64,000 nt of DNA from Pyricularia pennisetigena (lineage: Eukaryota; Ascomycota; Sordariomycetes; Magnaporthales; Pyriculariaceae). The stretch is taken from the NCBI RefSeq assembly GCF_004337985.1, contig NC_043741.1, positions 6,024,417 through 6,088,416 of the forward strand, given 5' to 3'. The first letter of the stretch is position 1. The number at the start of each line of letters is the position of its first letter. The translations under genes and the position numbers were made by a program. This document shows, piece by piece, positions 45,621 to 56,321 of the stretch. The notes under the pieces were generated by a model. That model was given only the letters and a program-made list of their open reading frames with translations. It ran no database searches and was not told where the DNA came from.

Positions 45621-47186
45621 ATGAACCAGTTGCTGTTTGAGCGGTCGATTGGCAACATCGACCAGAAACACTTCGCCAGGCTCCACACCAACAAGCTCCT
45701 CTACTCCTTTCAGGCCGCGCCGCATCACCGATTCGATGGTGGCGAGCAGGGAGTAGCAGTCTACGACGGCGCCGCGCCTCGCGATGGGGCCGCCATCGAT
45801 CAACGCCGCTCCATCTGGGCTCACCAACCTGGAGTCAATGCCTTGGCCCTTGAGCGCTTCGATGGCCGTCTTCTCGCCTCGGGCGGTTCGGATGGCACCA
45901 TCCGCCTGTGGGACCTTGAACAGTGCGCCGACCCTCACAAATCCCATGCCTACAAGCCCATTGCTCAGATCACAAGAGCGAGCGGTGGCCGGGCTACTCC
46001 CAGGCCGGGCGCTGTTGCCGACGGCCAAAACCATCAGCACCACCGCTTCGGCGTGACGCACTTGTCCTTCTACCCATTTGACGCCAACGCCTTTTTCTCG
46101 TCCTCATATGACGAAACGCTGAAGGTTTGGGCGACCGAGGGCGCCAGGCTTTCGGGTTCGTTCGCGCTCGAGGCCAAGGTCTACTCTCACGCCGCCTCGC
46201 CCATCGCCTCCCATCTGCTCATCGCCTGCGCCACGCAAAACCCAGCAGTCCGGCTTGTCGACCTGCGGTCCGGTGCTGCAGTCCAGAGCCTCATGGCCGG
46301 CGGCCAGGTTGGCGCAGGCACCGGCGCGGTCCTCTCGGTCGCCTGGTCACCGGTCCACGAGCACATCCTGGCTAGCGGTGCCGTCGACGGCACCGTGCGG
46401 ATCTGGGACGTGAGGCGGTCAAGCGCCCTCGTCGCTCTTCTCGATCAGGAGGACAGCTTGGGTATCATCCGCCGGCGACCGGAGCAGCTGAGAGGACCAC
46501 CGCCGGCTGTCAACGACTTCCAGGCCCGTGGCATCCGCTTCTCCGCCAGAGCCCACGCCGGGCCGGTAAATGGGCTGACGTGGACGGACGACGGTGACTA
46601 CATCATCAGCGCGGGACACGACAGGAAGATCCGCGTGTGGGACGCAGCATCGGGCGCCAACACGCTGGTCAATTTTGGGCCGACGATCCGCAACGGTGGC
46701 CTGTTGAGCATGAACATGTTTACGTCCCCCACGGGATTGATGGCCGGAGGCGCGGGCCGCGAGCTCCTCTTCTGGCCCAATGAGAACGAGATCCTGGTCC
46801 TAGATCTCCACCAGGGCACCGTCATCAGACGCCTGAGGGCTGGCGCCATGGCGGGAGGCGTTGCGGGTGTCAGGGGCGCAGGTCCCGCGGCCGAGCGTGC
46901 GGTCAGGAACCGTGTCACTTCTCTCGTCTGGAGAGGGGCGGGCGGGTTCGGAGGCTCGTCTGGCGCCGTCATGGGAGGCCGCAACGCGGCCGGCGGCATC
47001 TACAGCGGGCACTCGGATGGGCTCATCCGCGTCTGGATGCCTGAGCTGGATGGAGGGGATCCGGCGGCTGAGTTTGGCGACGCTACAGAGGACGACGGCG
47101 AGGAAGGCAGGGATGTGGTCGAGCAGGGTAGGAAGAGAAAGGCCGTCAACGAGGCTTTTAGGAATCTTATGGGCCAACTAAACTAG
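45621..47186 (+). CDS. WD40 protein of the CSA/ERCC8/Rad28 family
   Basis: Substrate-recognition WD40 subunit expected in a CUL4-DDB1 ubiquitin ligase acting in transcription-coupled nucleotide excision repair. Single exon, 521 residues. N-terminus MNQLLFERSIGNI matches CSA, as does the phrase VNALALERFDGRLLASGGSDGTIRLWDL. Further blades: FGVTHLSFYPFDANAFFSSSYDETLKVW, LLIACATQNPAVRLVDLRSG, VLSVAWSPVHEHILASGAVDGTVRIWDVRRS, VNGLTWTDDGDYIISAGHDRKIRVWDAASG and a final GGIYSGHSDGLIRVWMPEL, giving seven blades with conserved WD/WDV ends. Gly/Ala-rich insertions between the last two blades are longer than in animal CSA. The tail is acidic, ending with a basic KRKAVNEAF motif. Converges on the Ser/Thr-rich gene with only 111 nt between stops. 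Confidence 0.9.
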   Translation: MNQLLFERSIGNIDQKHFARLHTNKLLYSFQAAPHHRFDGGEQGVAVYDGAAPRDGAAIDQRRSIWAHQPGVNALALERFDGRLLASGGSDGTIRLWDLEQCADPHKSHAYKPIAQITRASGGRATPRPGAVADGQNHQHHRFGVTHLSFYPFDANAFFSSSYDETLKVWATEGARLSGSFALEAKVYSHAASPIASHLLIACATQNPAVRLVDLRSGAAVQSLMAGGQVGAGTGAVLSVAWSPVHEHILASGAVDGTVRIWDVRRSSALVALLDQEDSLGIIRRRPEQLRGPPPAVNDFQARGIRFSARAHAGPVNGLTWTDDGDYIISAGHDRKIRVWDAASGANTLVNFGPTIRNGGLLSMNMFTSPTGLMAGGAGRELLFWPNENEILVLDLHQGTVIRRLRAGAMAGGVAGVRGAGPAAERAVRNRVTSLVWRGAGGFGGSSGAVMGGRNAAGGIYSGHSDGLIRVWMPELDGGDPAAEFGDATEDDGEEGRDVVEQGRKRKAVNEAFRNLMGQLN

Positions 47187-47297
47187 ACTAGACTAAGGGC
47201 AAGCAAACAAACGGTTTACTGCAAGCAGTATCCACGTCTCGCCATGCGTCCTGGTACAAGTGCCGCTGCTAAAGCGCAAAAGTAAACAATACATCAT

Positions 47298-48701
47298 CTA
47301 GTTTCCATCACCGCCATAACTCGTGACGACCCTGGAGGACTCTGTCGACGAGCTGCCCTCCTGGTACCTGTGCCCCTCGGTCGTCTTGTTGTACACAATA
47401 CCGTCCGACGTCTTGTTGGCCTCGAAGCTCTTGACCGTCTCGGCAAACTTTTCGCCGTCGATGATGCGAGTCCCCGCGGTAACCCTGTTGGACTCGAAGC
47501 TCCCGGCACCGCTCGTGATCTTTTGCTGTTCCAGGGTGGAGTTGGTCTCGAGGCTCTGCGCGGGGCCCTGAGTCTTCCTGTCAAAGGCGATCGAGGTCAG
47601 GGACTCGCTGGTCGCGTTGGCGTCGGTGGTCCTGTTGGCGACGGAGATCTTTTGGCCTTGGTACTGGATGGATCCGCTCTCCCACTTGTCAAAGGCGTGT
47701 GTGGTGTTGATCTCCTCGGTCCTGCTGCCGTCGACCGTCTTTTTGTAGTCGACTGTACGGTTCCCGGATGCGATGTCGAATGTCCCTGGAGGGTTTGCAG
47801 GCTGGGTGGGAGCCGAAGGGGGAGGTGAAATGGTGCTGGGTGTCTCTGAAGTTGACGAAGTAGTGGGCGAGGGCTCGGAGGGTGTGGTAGAGACGCTGGG
47901 CGTTTGGGTGGTTAGGGTTTCGGTAGGGGTCTGCTCCGAGGTTGTAGTCAATGTAGGCGTCTGAGTAATCAGAGTCTCGGTTGGAGTCTGCTCAGAAGTT
48001 GTAGAAATGCTGGGTGTTTCGGTCGTTAAGGTCTCGGTTGGGATTTGGTCAGAAGTTAGAGTTGTGGTTGTGGTCGTGGTGGATATTTGTGTTGTTAGAG
48101 TCACTGTGGGAACCTCCTCAGAAGTTGTAGACGTGGTGGATGTCTGTTCCGGCTGTGTAGAGGCAGAAGTGGTGGGCGTAAGACTAGGGTCGCCAGCCGA
48201 CGGCGTAGGGATTCCAGTTTCTGTAGCCGTGACAGTCTGGGTTACGGTGGGTTCCTCAGTGCTGGAAGTTGTCTCTGTTGTTGTGGTGTCCGTCTCCGTC
48301 TGGAGTACAGATAGCGAGACAGGCACAACGCCAGTGCTTGAGACTTTCCAGTTGAATCCACTGGCTACAGCTGTAGTCAGGGGCGAGACCTGGGCTTTTT
48401 TGACAACCATAGAGCTAGAAGGCGGCGATTGTATACCAAGCCGAAACCAATGGCCTCTGAGCACCTGAGAAGGACTCGCTTCTATAATAGAGTGTCAGCG
48501 GAAAGCTACCCCAACATGCCTTTTTGGGATATATACATATATAGGGGATGGTAACCACTGTGAAGTAGTCTGCTGCAACATACGCCTTGATGCCAGTGAA
48601 GCCTCGCCCGGTGGGGGAATCACGCCGGCCAGTACTATAGAGCCAGCAAGCACAGCGAGAAGGCCGCTGCCGAGCATTCCCTGAGGAATCATTGCAACCA
48701 T
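47298..48701 (-). CDS. secreted Ser/Thr-rich protein with 19-residue repeats
   Basis: Unrecognised protein, predicted extracellular or cell-wall. Exons 48701-48584 and 48481-47298 give 433 residues; the 102-nt intron (GTATGT, branch GCTGAC, acceptor TATAG, phase 1) is needed to link a signal peptide to the Ser/Thr-rich body. The signal segment is MLGSGLLAVLAGSIVLAGV. Residues about 90-250 are Thr/Ser/Pro-rich, with three near-perfect 19-residue units (TSDQIPTETLTTETPSIST, TSEQTPTETLITQTPTLTT, TSEQTPTETLTTQTPSVST) and a decayed one before them, suited to dense O-glycosylation. The last about 170 residues are different: polar, with many N-glycosylation sequons (GNRT, INTT, ANRT, NATS, TNST, EANKT, YNKT) and a recurring pattern of short beta-like segments (TVDGSR, RIIDGEKF, TSDGIVY). 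No GPI signal is seen. Could be an adhesin, wall protein or secreted effector. Confidence 0.7.
47880..48110 (-). repeat. 57-bp coding tandem repeat
   Basis: Three consecutive 57-bp units (plus a degenerate fourth) encoding the 19-residue TSEQTPTETLTTQTPS-type repeat of the Ser/Thr-rich protein. Boundaries are approximate. Copy number is likely to vary between strains. Confidence 0.75.
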
Positions 48702-49628
48702 TGTGGTGTATGTTTGGATTCACTTTTCAGGGCTGGCGTGAGATGGGGTTTGCGCGAAAAGTGGGATTGTGAGCAAGAATGTCCGAGGGGACCTCACAGA
48801 GAGGCAGTTCACATTATATACTTTACTTTCACATGACAAACATTGTCAAAAAGAATGAGGGCAGGGCACAAAGATGCATGAGCTAAAGCAATGGTGGCAG
48901 CATTGCTTGCTTGCGTATCGGTGAATAAACATAGGTTGACAAGGTGACATGATGTATGTGTATGGGCTTAACCTAAAGCCCTTCTAACAAGAGAATGGCC
49001 AATGCAGAATGTTTAGAGACAGTTTGTATTCTGGACTTAGTAGAACTCAGTATACAGCTTCGCGAGTCCATCCCAATGTGCGCTTGGCGAAGACTGGCGA
49101 GGTGCCCCAGGTCGGTGGGGAAGTGACCTCGCCGGAACAAATCTCTGTCGGCCTAAGGAATTTTAAATATATTTGCTACCATACAGTAGCAATCAAAAGA
49201 AAACAAATCTTTCCTCCCGTATGTTGTACCAAGGTGAGCTGAGGTCAGCAGTATATAAAAAAAAAAAAAAAACGGTTGGTAGGCAGGGTAGGATAATAGT
49301 GAGTCGCAAGTCGACATGAATATTCGATTAGGATGGATTCGAGTTGATTAATTAGCACGCGACTGATCGCGACAAAGATCGTCCACAATCACGTGGGTCG
49401 AACATGTGCTGTCGCAGTTGCATGATTCGCATCAGGACGGCACGTGGCTGTGCCTAGGCCGGTACTTCCCACCTACGTAATCACCGCTAAGCACAACCAA
49501 GTCCTCTCTTCCGCGACCGGTTCAACGACATTCGTCCGAGATCCATACCTTAATTACTTGCTTCAACTCTCAGTGATAGCGCACAACCACAACAGCAACA
49601 CGCAAGCCGCTCCGGCAACTCCTATACA
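48702..49628. promoter_or_regulatory. divergent intergenic region, Ser/Thr-rich gene / Serinc
   Basis: 927 nt between two start codons. Contains an A run at about 49258-49272 and a TATAAAA-like stretch just before it, but no clearly placed promoter element. No coding sequence supported. Confidence 0.5.
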
Positions 49629-51217
49629 ATGGGTGCCCTTGTTTCATTACCGCTGATGGCGGTGCCCAGCTTAGGCACAGTAAGTTTTGCGACGCTCCAG
49701 TACGATGCAGCGAGTGGCCTCGCGGTTAGAGCGCCTACATTAACGCCATGTGCCATTCTCTCGCGACTATAGATCTTATCATTCGGTGCCACCTGCTGTG
49801 GTGCTGCAACCTGCTCGATGGTCTGCTCAGCATGCGGGAAATGCGGTAACAGGTGAGTCGAGTCCTGGATGTTGTAGTCGGTATGCCACGACCTCGTCTA
49901 ACACGCGCCCGAGATAGCGTGGCGACCCGGATCGGATACGCCCTCATCTTGCTAGTCAACTCGATATTAGCCTGGATAATGGAAACGCCATGGGCGATTG
50001 AGAAGCTTCAACACCTCATGCTCGACTATGTCAAAATCAACTGCCCAACGGGGCAGTGTTACGGCTGGCTCGCTGTCCATCGCATCAACTTCGCCCTCGG
50101 TCTGTTCCACCTCGTCTTCGCCGGCCTTCTCTTTGGCGTCACCTCGTCCAAGCAGCCGCGCGCTGCTATACAAAACGGCTACTGGGGCCCCAAGGTCATC
50201 GCATGGCTGGCCCTCATCGTATTGTCCTTCTTGATCCCGGATCCATTCTTCCTCTTTTGGGGCAAATACTTTTCTCTCATCTTCGCCATGATGTTCCTCA
50301 TCCTGGGCCTGGTCCTCCTGGTTGACCTGGCACACAGCTGGGCCGAGTATTGTCTCCAACAAATAGAGGAGACAGAGTCGAAGGCATGGCAGGTCATCCT
50401 GATCGTCTCCACCGTGGGCATGTACATTGGCTCCCTGGCCATGACCATCATTCAATACGTCTTCTTTGCCGGGTCGGGGTGCTCGTCCAACCAAGCCGCC
50501 ATCACCATCAACCTGATTCTCTGGATCGTCATCTCCTTTGTTTCGGTACACCCTGTGATCCAGGAGCACAACCCCAAGGCCGGACTGGCGCAGGCCGCCA
50601 TGGTGGCAATCTACTGCACTTATCTTACCATGTCGGCGGTGTCAATGAAGCCGGACGACACGGAAGACAAACACTGCAACCCCCTGATCCTGGCGCAGGG
50701 AACGCGCACAACATCGGTCGTCATCGGCGCCATCGTCACGATGCTTACAGTCGCATGGACGACGACTCGTGCGGCAACGCAGACACTCGGCATGGGCGGC
50801 GGCGGCGGGGCCATTCGCCTACCGGACGAAGACCACCACGACCTCGTGACAACGCAACCGGGCCGTCGTGAGATGCGCGCCGAGGCATTGCGTCGCGCAG
50901 TCGAGGAAGGCAGCCTTCCTGCGGATGCATTGCTGTCGGACGATGAAGACGATGACTCATCAAACAAGACGCACGACGACGAACGCAACTCGACACAGTA
51001 CAGCTATACGATGTTCCACATCATATTTTTCCTGGCCACTGCATGGGTTGCAACGCTGCTCACCATGAATTACGACGACTCCATCAAGGACGGCGACTTT
51101 GCTACGGTGGGACGCACCAACTGGGCCTCATGGGTAAAGATTGTTAGCGCGTGGGTGTGCTACGGTCTCTACATCTGGACACTCATCGCTCCTGTCTTGC
51201 TTCCTGAGCGCTTCTGA
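49629..51217 (+). CDS. Serinc/TMS1 family multi-pass membrane protein
   Basis: Eukaryote-wide family of 9-11-helix membrane proteins (yeast Tms1, animal serine incorporators); described as affecting phospholipid organisation, exact activity debated. Exons 49629-49679, 49773-49852 and 49918-51217 give 476 residues (phases 0 and 2). The spliced N-terminus MGALVSLPLMAVPSLGT-ILSFGATCCGAATCSMVCSACGKCGN-SVATRIGYALILLVNS is the family hallmark, with the Cys-rich cluster and the following helix. Further hallmarks: HRINFALGLFH, WVIL-type IVLSFLIPDPFF, YTMFHIIFFLATAWVATLLTMNY near the end and the Trp-rich final helix WVKIVSAWVCYGLYIWTLIAPVLLPERF. A cytosolic loop before the last helices is acidic and Ser/Asp-rich (LSDDEDDDSSN). 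Intron 2 has a CTAAC branch site 15-20 nt before its acceptor. Intron 1 contains a tRNA D-arm-like stretch without other tRNA features. Confidence 0.96.
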
Positions 51218-53318
51218 CCAAGTCAGATGTGGTAGCGCTACTCGCATACCAAGGCTCTGCTCTTCCTTTTTTTTTTTTTTTTTTTCTTCTTTGTTTTTCT
51301 TGTTTTCCTGTTTTGGTCTATTTGGAGACGGTTCATTGTCGAGCGCTTGTACAGCCCTTTTTCATGTGCGCAAATCCTTTGTTCATTGCATATGTAACCA
51401 CTACCAAGTTCATACACTCAATTGTTAGCCGAGCTCAACATTTGGATCCAGTTCCCGTTCTCTTTCAAAGTCGGTCTGACGCACTGCATCACCTAGAAAC
51501 GATTCCGGATTTAACATCTGCCAGTCCGGCTATCTCGTTCCCCAACTTTTTTTCTGGACAAGCTGCATTCCACCTTCCGACTAGTTCACTCTTACGACAC
51601 TAATTGGCAGTGAGATAAAGATGCAAAGTTCCGTGTATGCTACCCCAATGCTAATGTATTTGATGGCATTTTCCGACTGGACATTACCCCCATCGCTAAG
51701 CCTTTGCCGCAAGTAACCGTCGCAAGCCAAAGGTTGTGTGACAAGAAACAAGTGCAAGTTTTCCTTTTGACCATGGACCAACGAGATTGCATCCCTCTCG
51801 CCTAAGCCCACAGCAAAGAGGCGAGTTGAAATGTCAGCGTATAGCCTGATGACTATGCACGTGGGGATATCAGGAGCGGCAGCCAGCGTCAAGTCCACCA
51901 AAGTTGGTGACACCGTCCCGAATTCATTTCTATATCACCGAAAGAGATAGCAGCAAGGGTAGAAAGTGATGGCGGCAGTTCAAAAAGGTGCCAGACGCAG
52001 CAGGGTGTACAACCCTGGCGGATCCATCCAAGGAGAGATAAAAAAAGAAAGAAAAAAAAAAGGGGTGATCTCATGGCAGCGGTCTCCCACTGCTCTGGAC
52101 CAGCACGAGACATTGCAAATGGCCGGAATCTGATCAGCACTGTCCTGTAGGAGATGAACACTATTAGTTGTCTGATGAAGTTGTAGTTGTTGGTTGTACC
52201 CAGATACCGTCACTGACCGACCTTGGGTACACAAGGATACTGGGTTGAGTTGACGGGGCTTCCGGCGGCGGTACATACCCTTACCCAGTCGGCCACCTGG
52301 GGTGCTATATGTGCAACCATACAGGCTCATCTAGCCTTTGTTTTCTGGTCCCCGAAGAGGTTGAATGCAAATTCCCCACGTGCGTAAGTGCGTGCGTTGC
52401 GCAGTGGTAGGTGTCATCGGAGATGGCGCAAAGCATCCTCCATTCTTTTTTTTTTTCTTTTTTTTTTTTTTTGTTCTCTTTTCTGTAAACTCACCGACCA
52501 TCAGCCGCAAATCGGACAAAACCAAACGCCGATAAGAATATGAATGACAGCAAGATCGCAGGGTGTGCTAGAGAAACAGTAAGGGTGCAAGTCCTTGGGT
52601 GTCTTTGGTAAACTCCCCCTTTCATCGAGTCGCCCAAGGAGTTTGCTGTTTTTTTCTTTTTTTTTCGGAGCGGTATTATCTAGCCGCTTTGCCCCCAAGT
52701 CCACTCGTGTAACCTACAGGAAGAAAATGAAGCTCGCAAGACGAAGTCTGATGTGGCTACCCGTATGCGTAACGTGGGAGACTTTGTCATGTGAGTAGAG
52801 GCGTGCCTCTTGCAACCTGTAGAATGGACCTTTGACCAAGATTAAGACGACTCCGGGTGAGTTGTGAAAAAAAGAAAAGTCCCCGATAATCTGCAAAATC
52901 TGCTACTTTTTTACTGGCTGCTTTTTTACTGAATCAGATAAATGTCCTAGAATTTTGTACATTCTCGATTTTTGATTTTTTTTTTTATTACGGGCAAGCA
53001 ACAAGTTTCATTAGAAGCTGCGAAAGTGGCCAGCGTACGTACTCCTTCCCCCGTGTTGCCAAGAGCACATGTTGGTGGGCTCTTTTAGTATCTTGTGTCA
53101 CCGTACTACTTCCCACCTGGCTCATCTAGTCGACGTGCATTCTCGCCTTCTTATAACAGCAACGGTGGACGACCACCAAAGTGAGTTTAATGGATGGGGT
53201 CGGCAGGTGCCTGCCTCAAATACATTGCCTCGTTGTTACCCTTCCAACTTTCCAACCCCCCACCTGCCATGAGATGGCCGTGTGGGAGGTGGGAGTGTGC
53301 ATGATGCGATCGTCTACT
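51218..53318. other. 2.1 kb intergenic region
   Basis: Follows the Serinc stop. Contains T-rich tracts (about 51269-51285, 52447-52472, 52648-52664, 52977-52987). Both strands have only short ORFs without domains. No RNA gene recognised. Confidence 0.5.
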
Positions 53319-53783
53319 CTATGCAGAAAATAAAATAGAGCGAAAAGAAGTTTGTGGCATTCTCGGGGCCATCCCAAACCAGCTTTGATTCACTCGACCG
53401 GATCGCTCCCCGCCAACGTACTCCAGCCAAAACATAAATGTTACCCCTCCCGCAGCACGCAGCGGCCTGCATTTCATCTCCCCTGTACCTGCAGCTAGCC
53501 GCTGTGGCTACAGATGAGGCAGGCAAGTGAGAGGAATAGAAAAGAAACCGCCGAAGTTACTAGTCCTCACTCCACAAAAGACGAAAAAGTCGAGGCTTAC
53601 GACAGCGAGGGTTTGTGGCAGGGGGCCTTGGGGGTACCTCGACCCCTGGTGTCTACTCACTTTTCCTTTTTCTGCTCTTCGAGCGGCGTGCCGTGTCAGC
53701 TGTTCAGGCAGCACGTCATGCCAGCTCGTGTAGGACCAAGTCTCGTCGACAAGAGGCTCGCTTGTAGTGGTGATATCCGCCAT
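53319..53783 (-). CDS. possible small two-exon gene, hypothetical
   Basis: Tentative model. Exon 1 (53783-53661) starts MADITTTSEPLVDETWSYTSW and continues DVLPEQLTRHAARRAEKGK, a natural-looking acidic-to-basic protein segment. It ends at a perfect GTGAGT donor; a pyrimidine-rich acceptor (catctgtag) 153 nt further leads to exon 2 (53507-53319), which stays open for 62 codons in the same phase, including FMFWLEYVGGERSG. The product would be 103 residues with no recognised domain. Exon 1 composition and splice sites favour it; the second exon is not convincing on its own. Alternative: a longer or different 3' structure, or no gene at all. Confidence 0.3.
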
Positions 53784-54920
53784 GATCCAATTCTGAAAAG
53801 CTTCCTCAGGCCAGATAACAGCTCAGGTAGAGCTGGACAAAGCAAACAAAAGAGAAAGATCGAGTCAAATATAGGTGTATAGGCAGAAGGAAAGATTCCA
53901 CGACCAGAGGAAGCCAAAACTCTCCTCAAGGCAACAAAAGGCCGGTATCCATCCTGGATGTAGGCACTTATCCGTAATGCAAGTCAAGCATCACATATAG
54001 TCTCGGGCTCACAGTAAACGTTAGAAAAAGTGAACACCTAAAAACACCCCAGTGTAGAGGTTGGTGATTGCAACGCGAGTGGATCATGACTTGAAAGCTA
54101 AGCATCATGCCCAAAATAGACAAGCGTCCTTAATATAGAACTGAACAAAATTCTCATCCTCGATGCTATTGTCGTCACAGATACATAGAAAATCATGTCC
54201 CTGAACTGGATCCTCGATGGCAAAGCCTCCTGGTTGGTCAATCCTCCTTCCTATCTCTCATCTCAGACCTATAGCACGTCTCTTCATCTCTCACCTCGCT
54301 CCCCTTACCCCCTGATCCCAGATAACGCTGATTGCCCTCTGACAAATCCAACATGCCGCATCTCCTGTCCGATGGTCGTTGCTGGCATCTGCTGTGTCCA
54401 GATGCCCGCTGACTTGCTTCGTTTACCCTCCGACTCCTGTGCACAAAGGGGAGGGGGGTTTGCGTCGTCGCCACCCTCGCTTCGGCAGTCTTGCAACGAC
54501 TTGTTGTTTTGACTGACCGGTCATACCCTCCAAACAAATCACCTTTGTCCAAGTTCCCTCCTAGTCTATTGACAATGACCTTCGTCCATGCTGTGTACTA
54601 TCTCACATCAGCCGGCCACCCCCTATCATGAGCCCTGTCTTTCTGCGGAGTGAAAGGACATACTTTTTTTTTCTTTTTTTGGTTCATGATGGGACAGCAT
54701 TGCGACATTGCATCTCCCGAGACCGGTGATCCTTTCATGCAGGCCTAGAGCAGCAAGCAGTCACAGAAAAAGGGAGGAAGAGAAAGAGAGAGAAAAGTAG
54801 AACCAAGTGTGACGAACACGCCGCTGGTCTTGCATCTTGGTACTCTGTGGACGATAATGCTGTCAAATATCCGAGTTGATCTTTGCTCCCTGGTGCAGCT
54901 GCTATGCTGTTCAGGATTTG
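53784..54920. other. intergenic region, no gene seen
   Basis: About 1.1 kb. ORFs at 54195-54512 (+) and overlapping minus frames are unsupported. A T-rich tract lies at about 54663-54680. The right end leads into the promoter of the small gene at 55102. Confidence 0.5.
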
Positions 54921-54929
54921 TATAAATAG
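54921..54929 (+). promoter_or_regulatory. TATA box of the small gene at 55102
   Basis: TATAAATAG on the plus strand, 180 nt upstream of the ATG at 55102, followed by a CA/CT-rich leader (ctcagacaacacaagcagc...). Strong consensus match in a position that supports a real transcription unit. Confidence 0.55.
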
Positions 54930-55101
54930 GGCGTCGTTTCTCGACTTTGACATCAGGGCCAGACTAGACTCGACCGCCTACTCAGACAACACAAGCAGCA
55001 GAACGGTATCAAGGATATAGACTTGTATCCCCAGTCTTGACCCATCATCGCTCAACTCTCCTCAACAACCAGCCCCCTTGCCCTAAAGCAGCTTACACAC
55101 A

Positions 55102-55483
55102 ATGGCTTATGTTGGAGGATCCAGCACGCAACAATTCAGGCAAGTGGACTTCTCAATCCCCAGCATCCAGCTGTGAATGGCGTTTGTTTTGACGATGACG
55201 TTCCAACCTTTCCTTTTTCCTTACACATAGCGACAACAACAACAAAAAAAAAAAAAAAAGAAAGAAAGCAGGCTAACCTGATGAAAACACAGTAGCCATC
55301 ACACCCCCAACGGCACAACAAACACACAACTTGCCAGCCAGCTGGGCGGCGTCGAGAGCACCTCGATGATGCAGCTCTGGAGCCAGGAGCGCGATCTCAA
55401 CCGCCTCCCCTTCTCCGAGTGGCAGGCTAACCAGACCTCCTCCCACGACTCGTCTTCGCACTTTCAAAATGGTCACAGGTTCG

Positions 55484-55518
<35 letters not shown>

Positions 55519-55536
55519 ATTCGTTTTCTTTACTAG
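55102..55536 (+). CDS. small hypothetical protein, GC-AG intron model
   Basis: Not recognised. Exon 1 (55102-55139) encodes MAYVGGSSTQQF and ends AG|GCAAGT, the canonical form of a GC-AG donor. A GCTAAC branch site at about 55272 and acceptor cacag lead to exon 2 from 55293 in matching phase. The product reads ...SSHHTPNGTTNTQLASQLG, then GVESTSMMQLWSQERDLNR, then LPFSEWQANQTSSHDSSSHF, hydrophilic and well formed. If read straight on it ends in a Ser-Leu tail encoded by a CT microsatellite and stops at 55534-55536 (93 residues). A further 3' exon replacing that tail is possible: a frame downstream (from 55609, QTPMAAEPMTYGDHH) looks coding but needs a weak donor. A TATA box upstream and A-rich leader before the ATG support expression. 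Function unknown. Confidence 0.5.
55486..55516. repeat. CT microsatellite
   Basis: About 30 nt of (TC)n directly after the last confident codons of the small gene at 55102; would encode alternating Ser-Leu if translated. Confidence 0.95.
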
Positions 55537-56321
55537 GCTTTTTGCATCATTGTTGCTCTGTTTGTGTCGAGTCCCTGGAACTAAGATACCAAACACTCAT
55601 TATTAGATCAAACGCCAATGGCCGCTGAGCCCATGACTTATGGAGATCACCATATCCCTGATAGTGTTCTTAGCTTTGTGGACTGACGACTGGGTTATCT
55701 TGTTTTTTTTTCCTCTTTTTCTTTTTTGCACTTGGTGGCAGCGATGGCTTTTGGTTAGGTAACTTGTAGTTTTCGGTGGCCGCGATATCTTTGGTGACAT
55801 CACGTCCGCCTTTCTGTGGAATAGTTCGATTTGTATGGGTTGGATTAGCCATGATGTTCTGTCTGATGTAACTGTTTTATGCCGTAATTCGAATCATCTC
55901 AACGACGTACAGGACTTCCCAAGGTAAAGGAAGCTACTTCAGTACCTCATTAGCAAATGTCAAACTTTCACAATTCGAGACCAGCGGGACTTGTTTGGTC
56001 TTTTCTGCATGTATATTGACCGTATAGATACTTTTGCCGTGAACCCTTTTTTCGTCCAGCCGCTTTCACTTCTATAGGGCATATACAGCCCAACACCAAA
56101 AAAGAAAACCATTCCAGGGCCCAAAAAAATAACCAAAAAAAAGAAACCATGCTGAGGCATAATAGGATGGTTAAAATGAGAGATACGAGACAAAAAAAAA
56201 AAAAAGAAATTACCAGTACAGTTGCTTCGACGCAGTGTCAATCCTTAAAAACCAGACATGTTCATAATGCCTTGATGATGGATACACCGCACATTCTTTG
56301 GCGTCAAGTCGTGGGGTATAA
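55537..56321. other. intergenic region
   Basis: About 785 nt between the small gene and the 3' end of cystathionine beta-lyase. A-rich stretches at about 56098-56142 and 56191-56204. No supported coding sequence apart from the possible extra 3' exon of the small gene near 55586-55678. Confidence 0.5.

Noticed and set aside
48007..48468. Val-rich plus-strand ORF
   Set aside because: Mirror of the Thr-rich repeat region on the minus strand.
49710..49745. tRNA D-arm/A-box-like sequence (TGGCCTCGCGGTTAGAGCGCC) in Serinc intron 1
   Set aside because: No B-box or T-arm within 90 nt and no acceptor stem; intron sequence is otherwise ordinary.
55490..55516. Microsatellite mistaken for a CRISPR-like or tandem array
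   Set aside because: Simple dinucleotide repeat; no spacer structure here or elsewhere in the window.
55586..55678. Coding-looking frame (QTPMAAEPMTYGDHH...) as a certain third exon of the small gene
   Set aside because: Would need a weak GTCACA donor in phase 1; kept only as a possibility.
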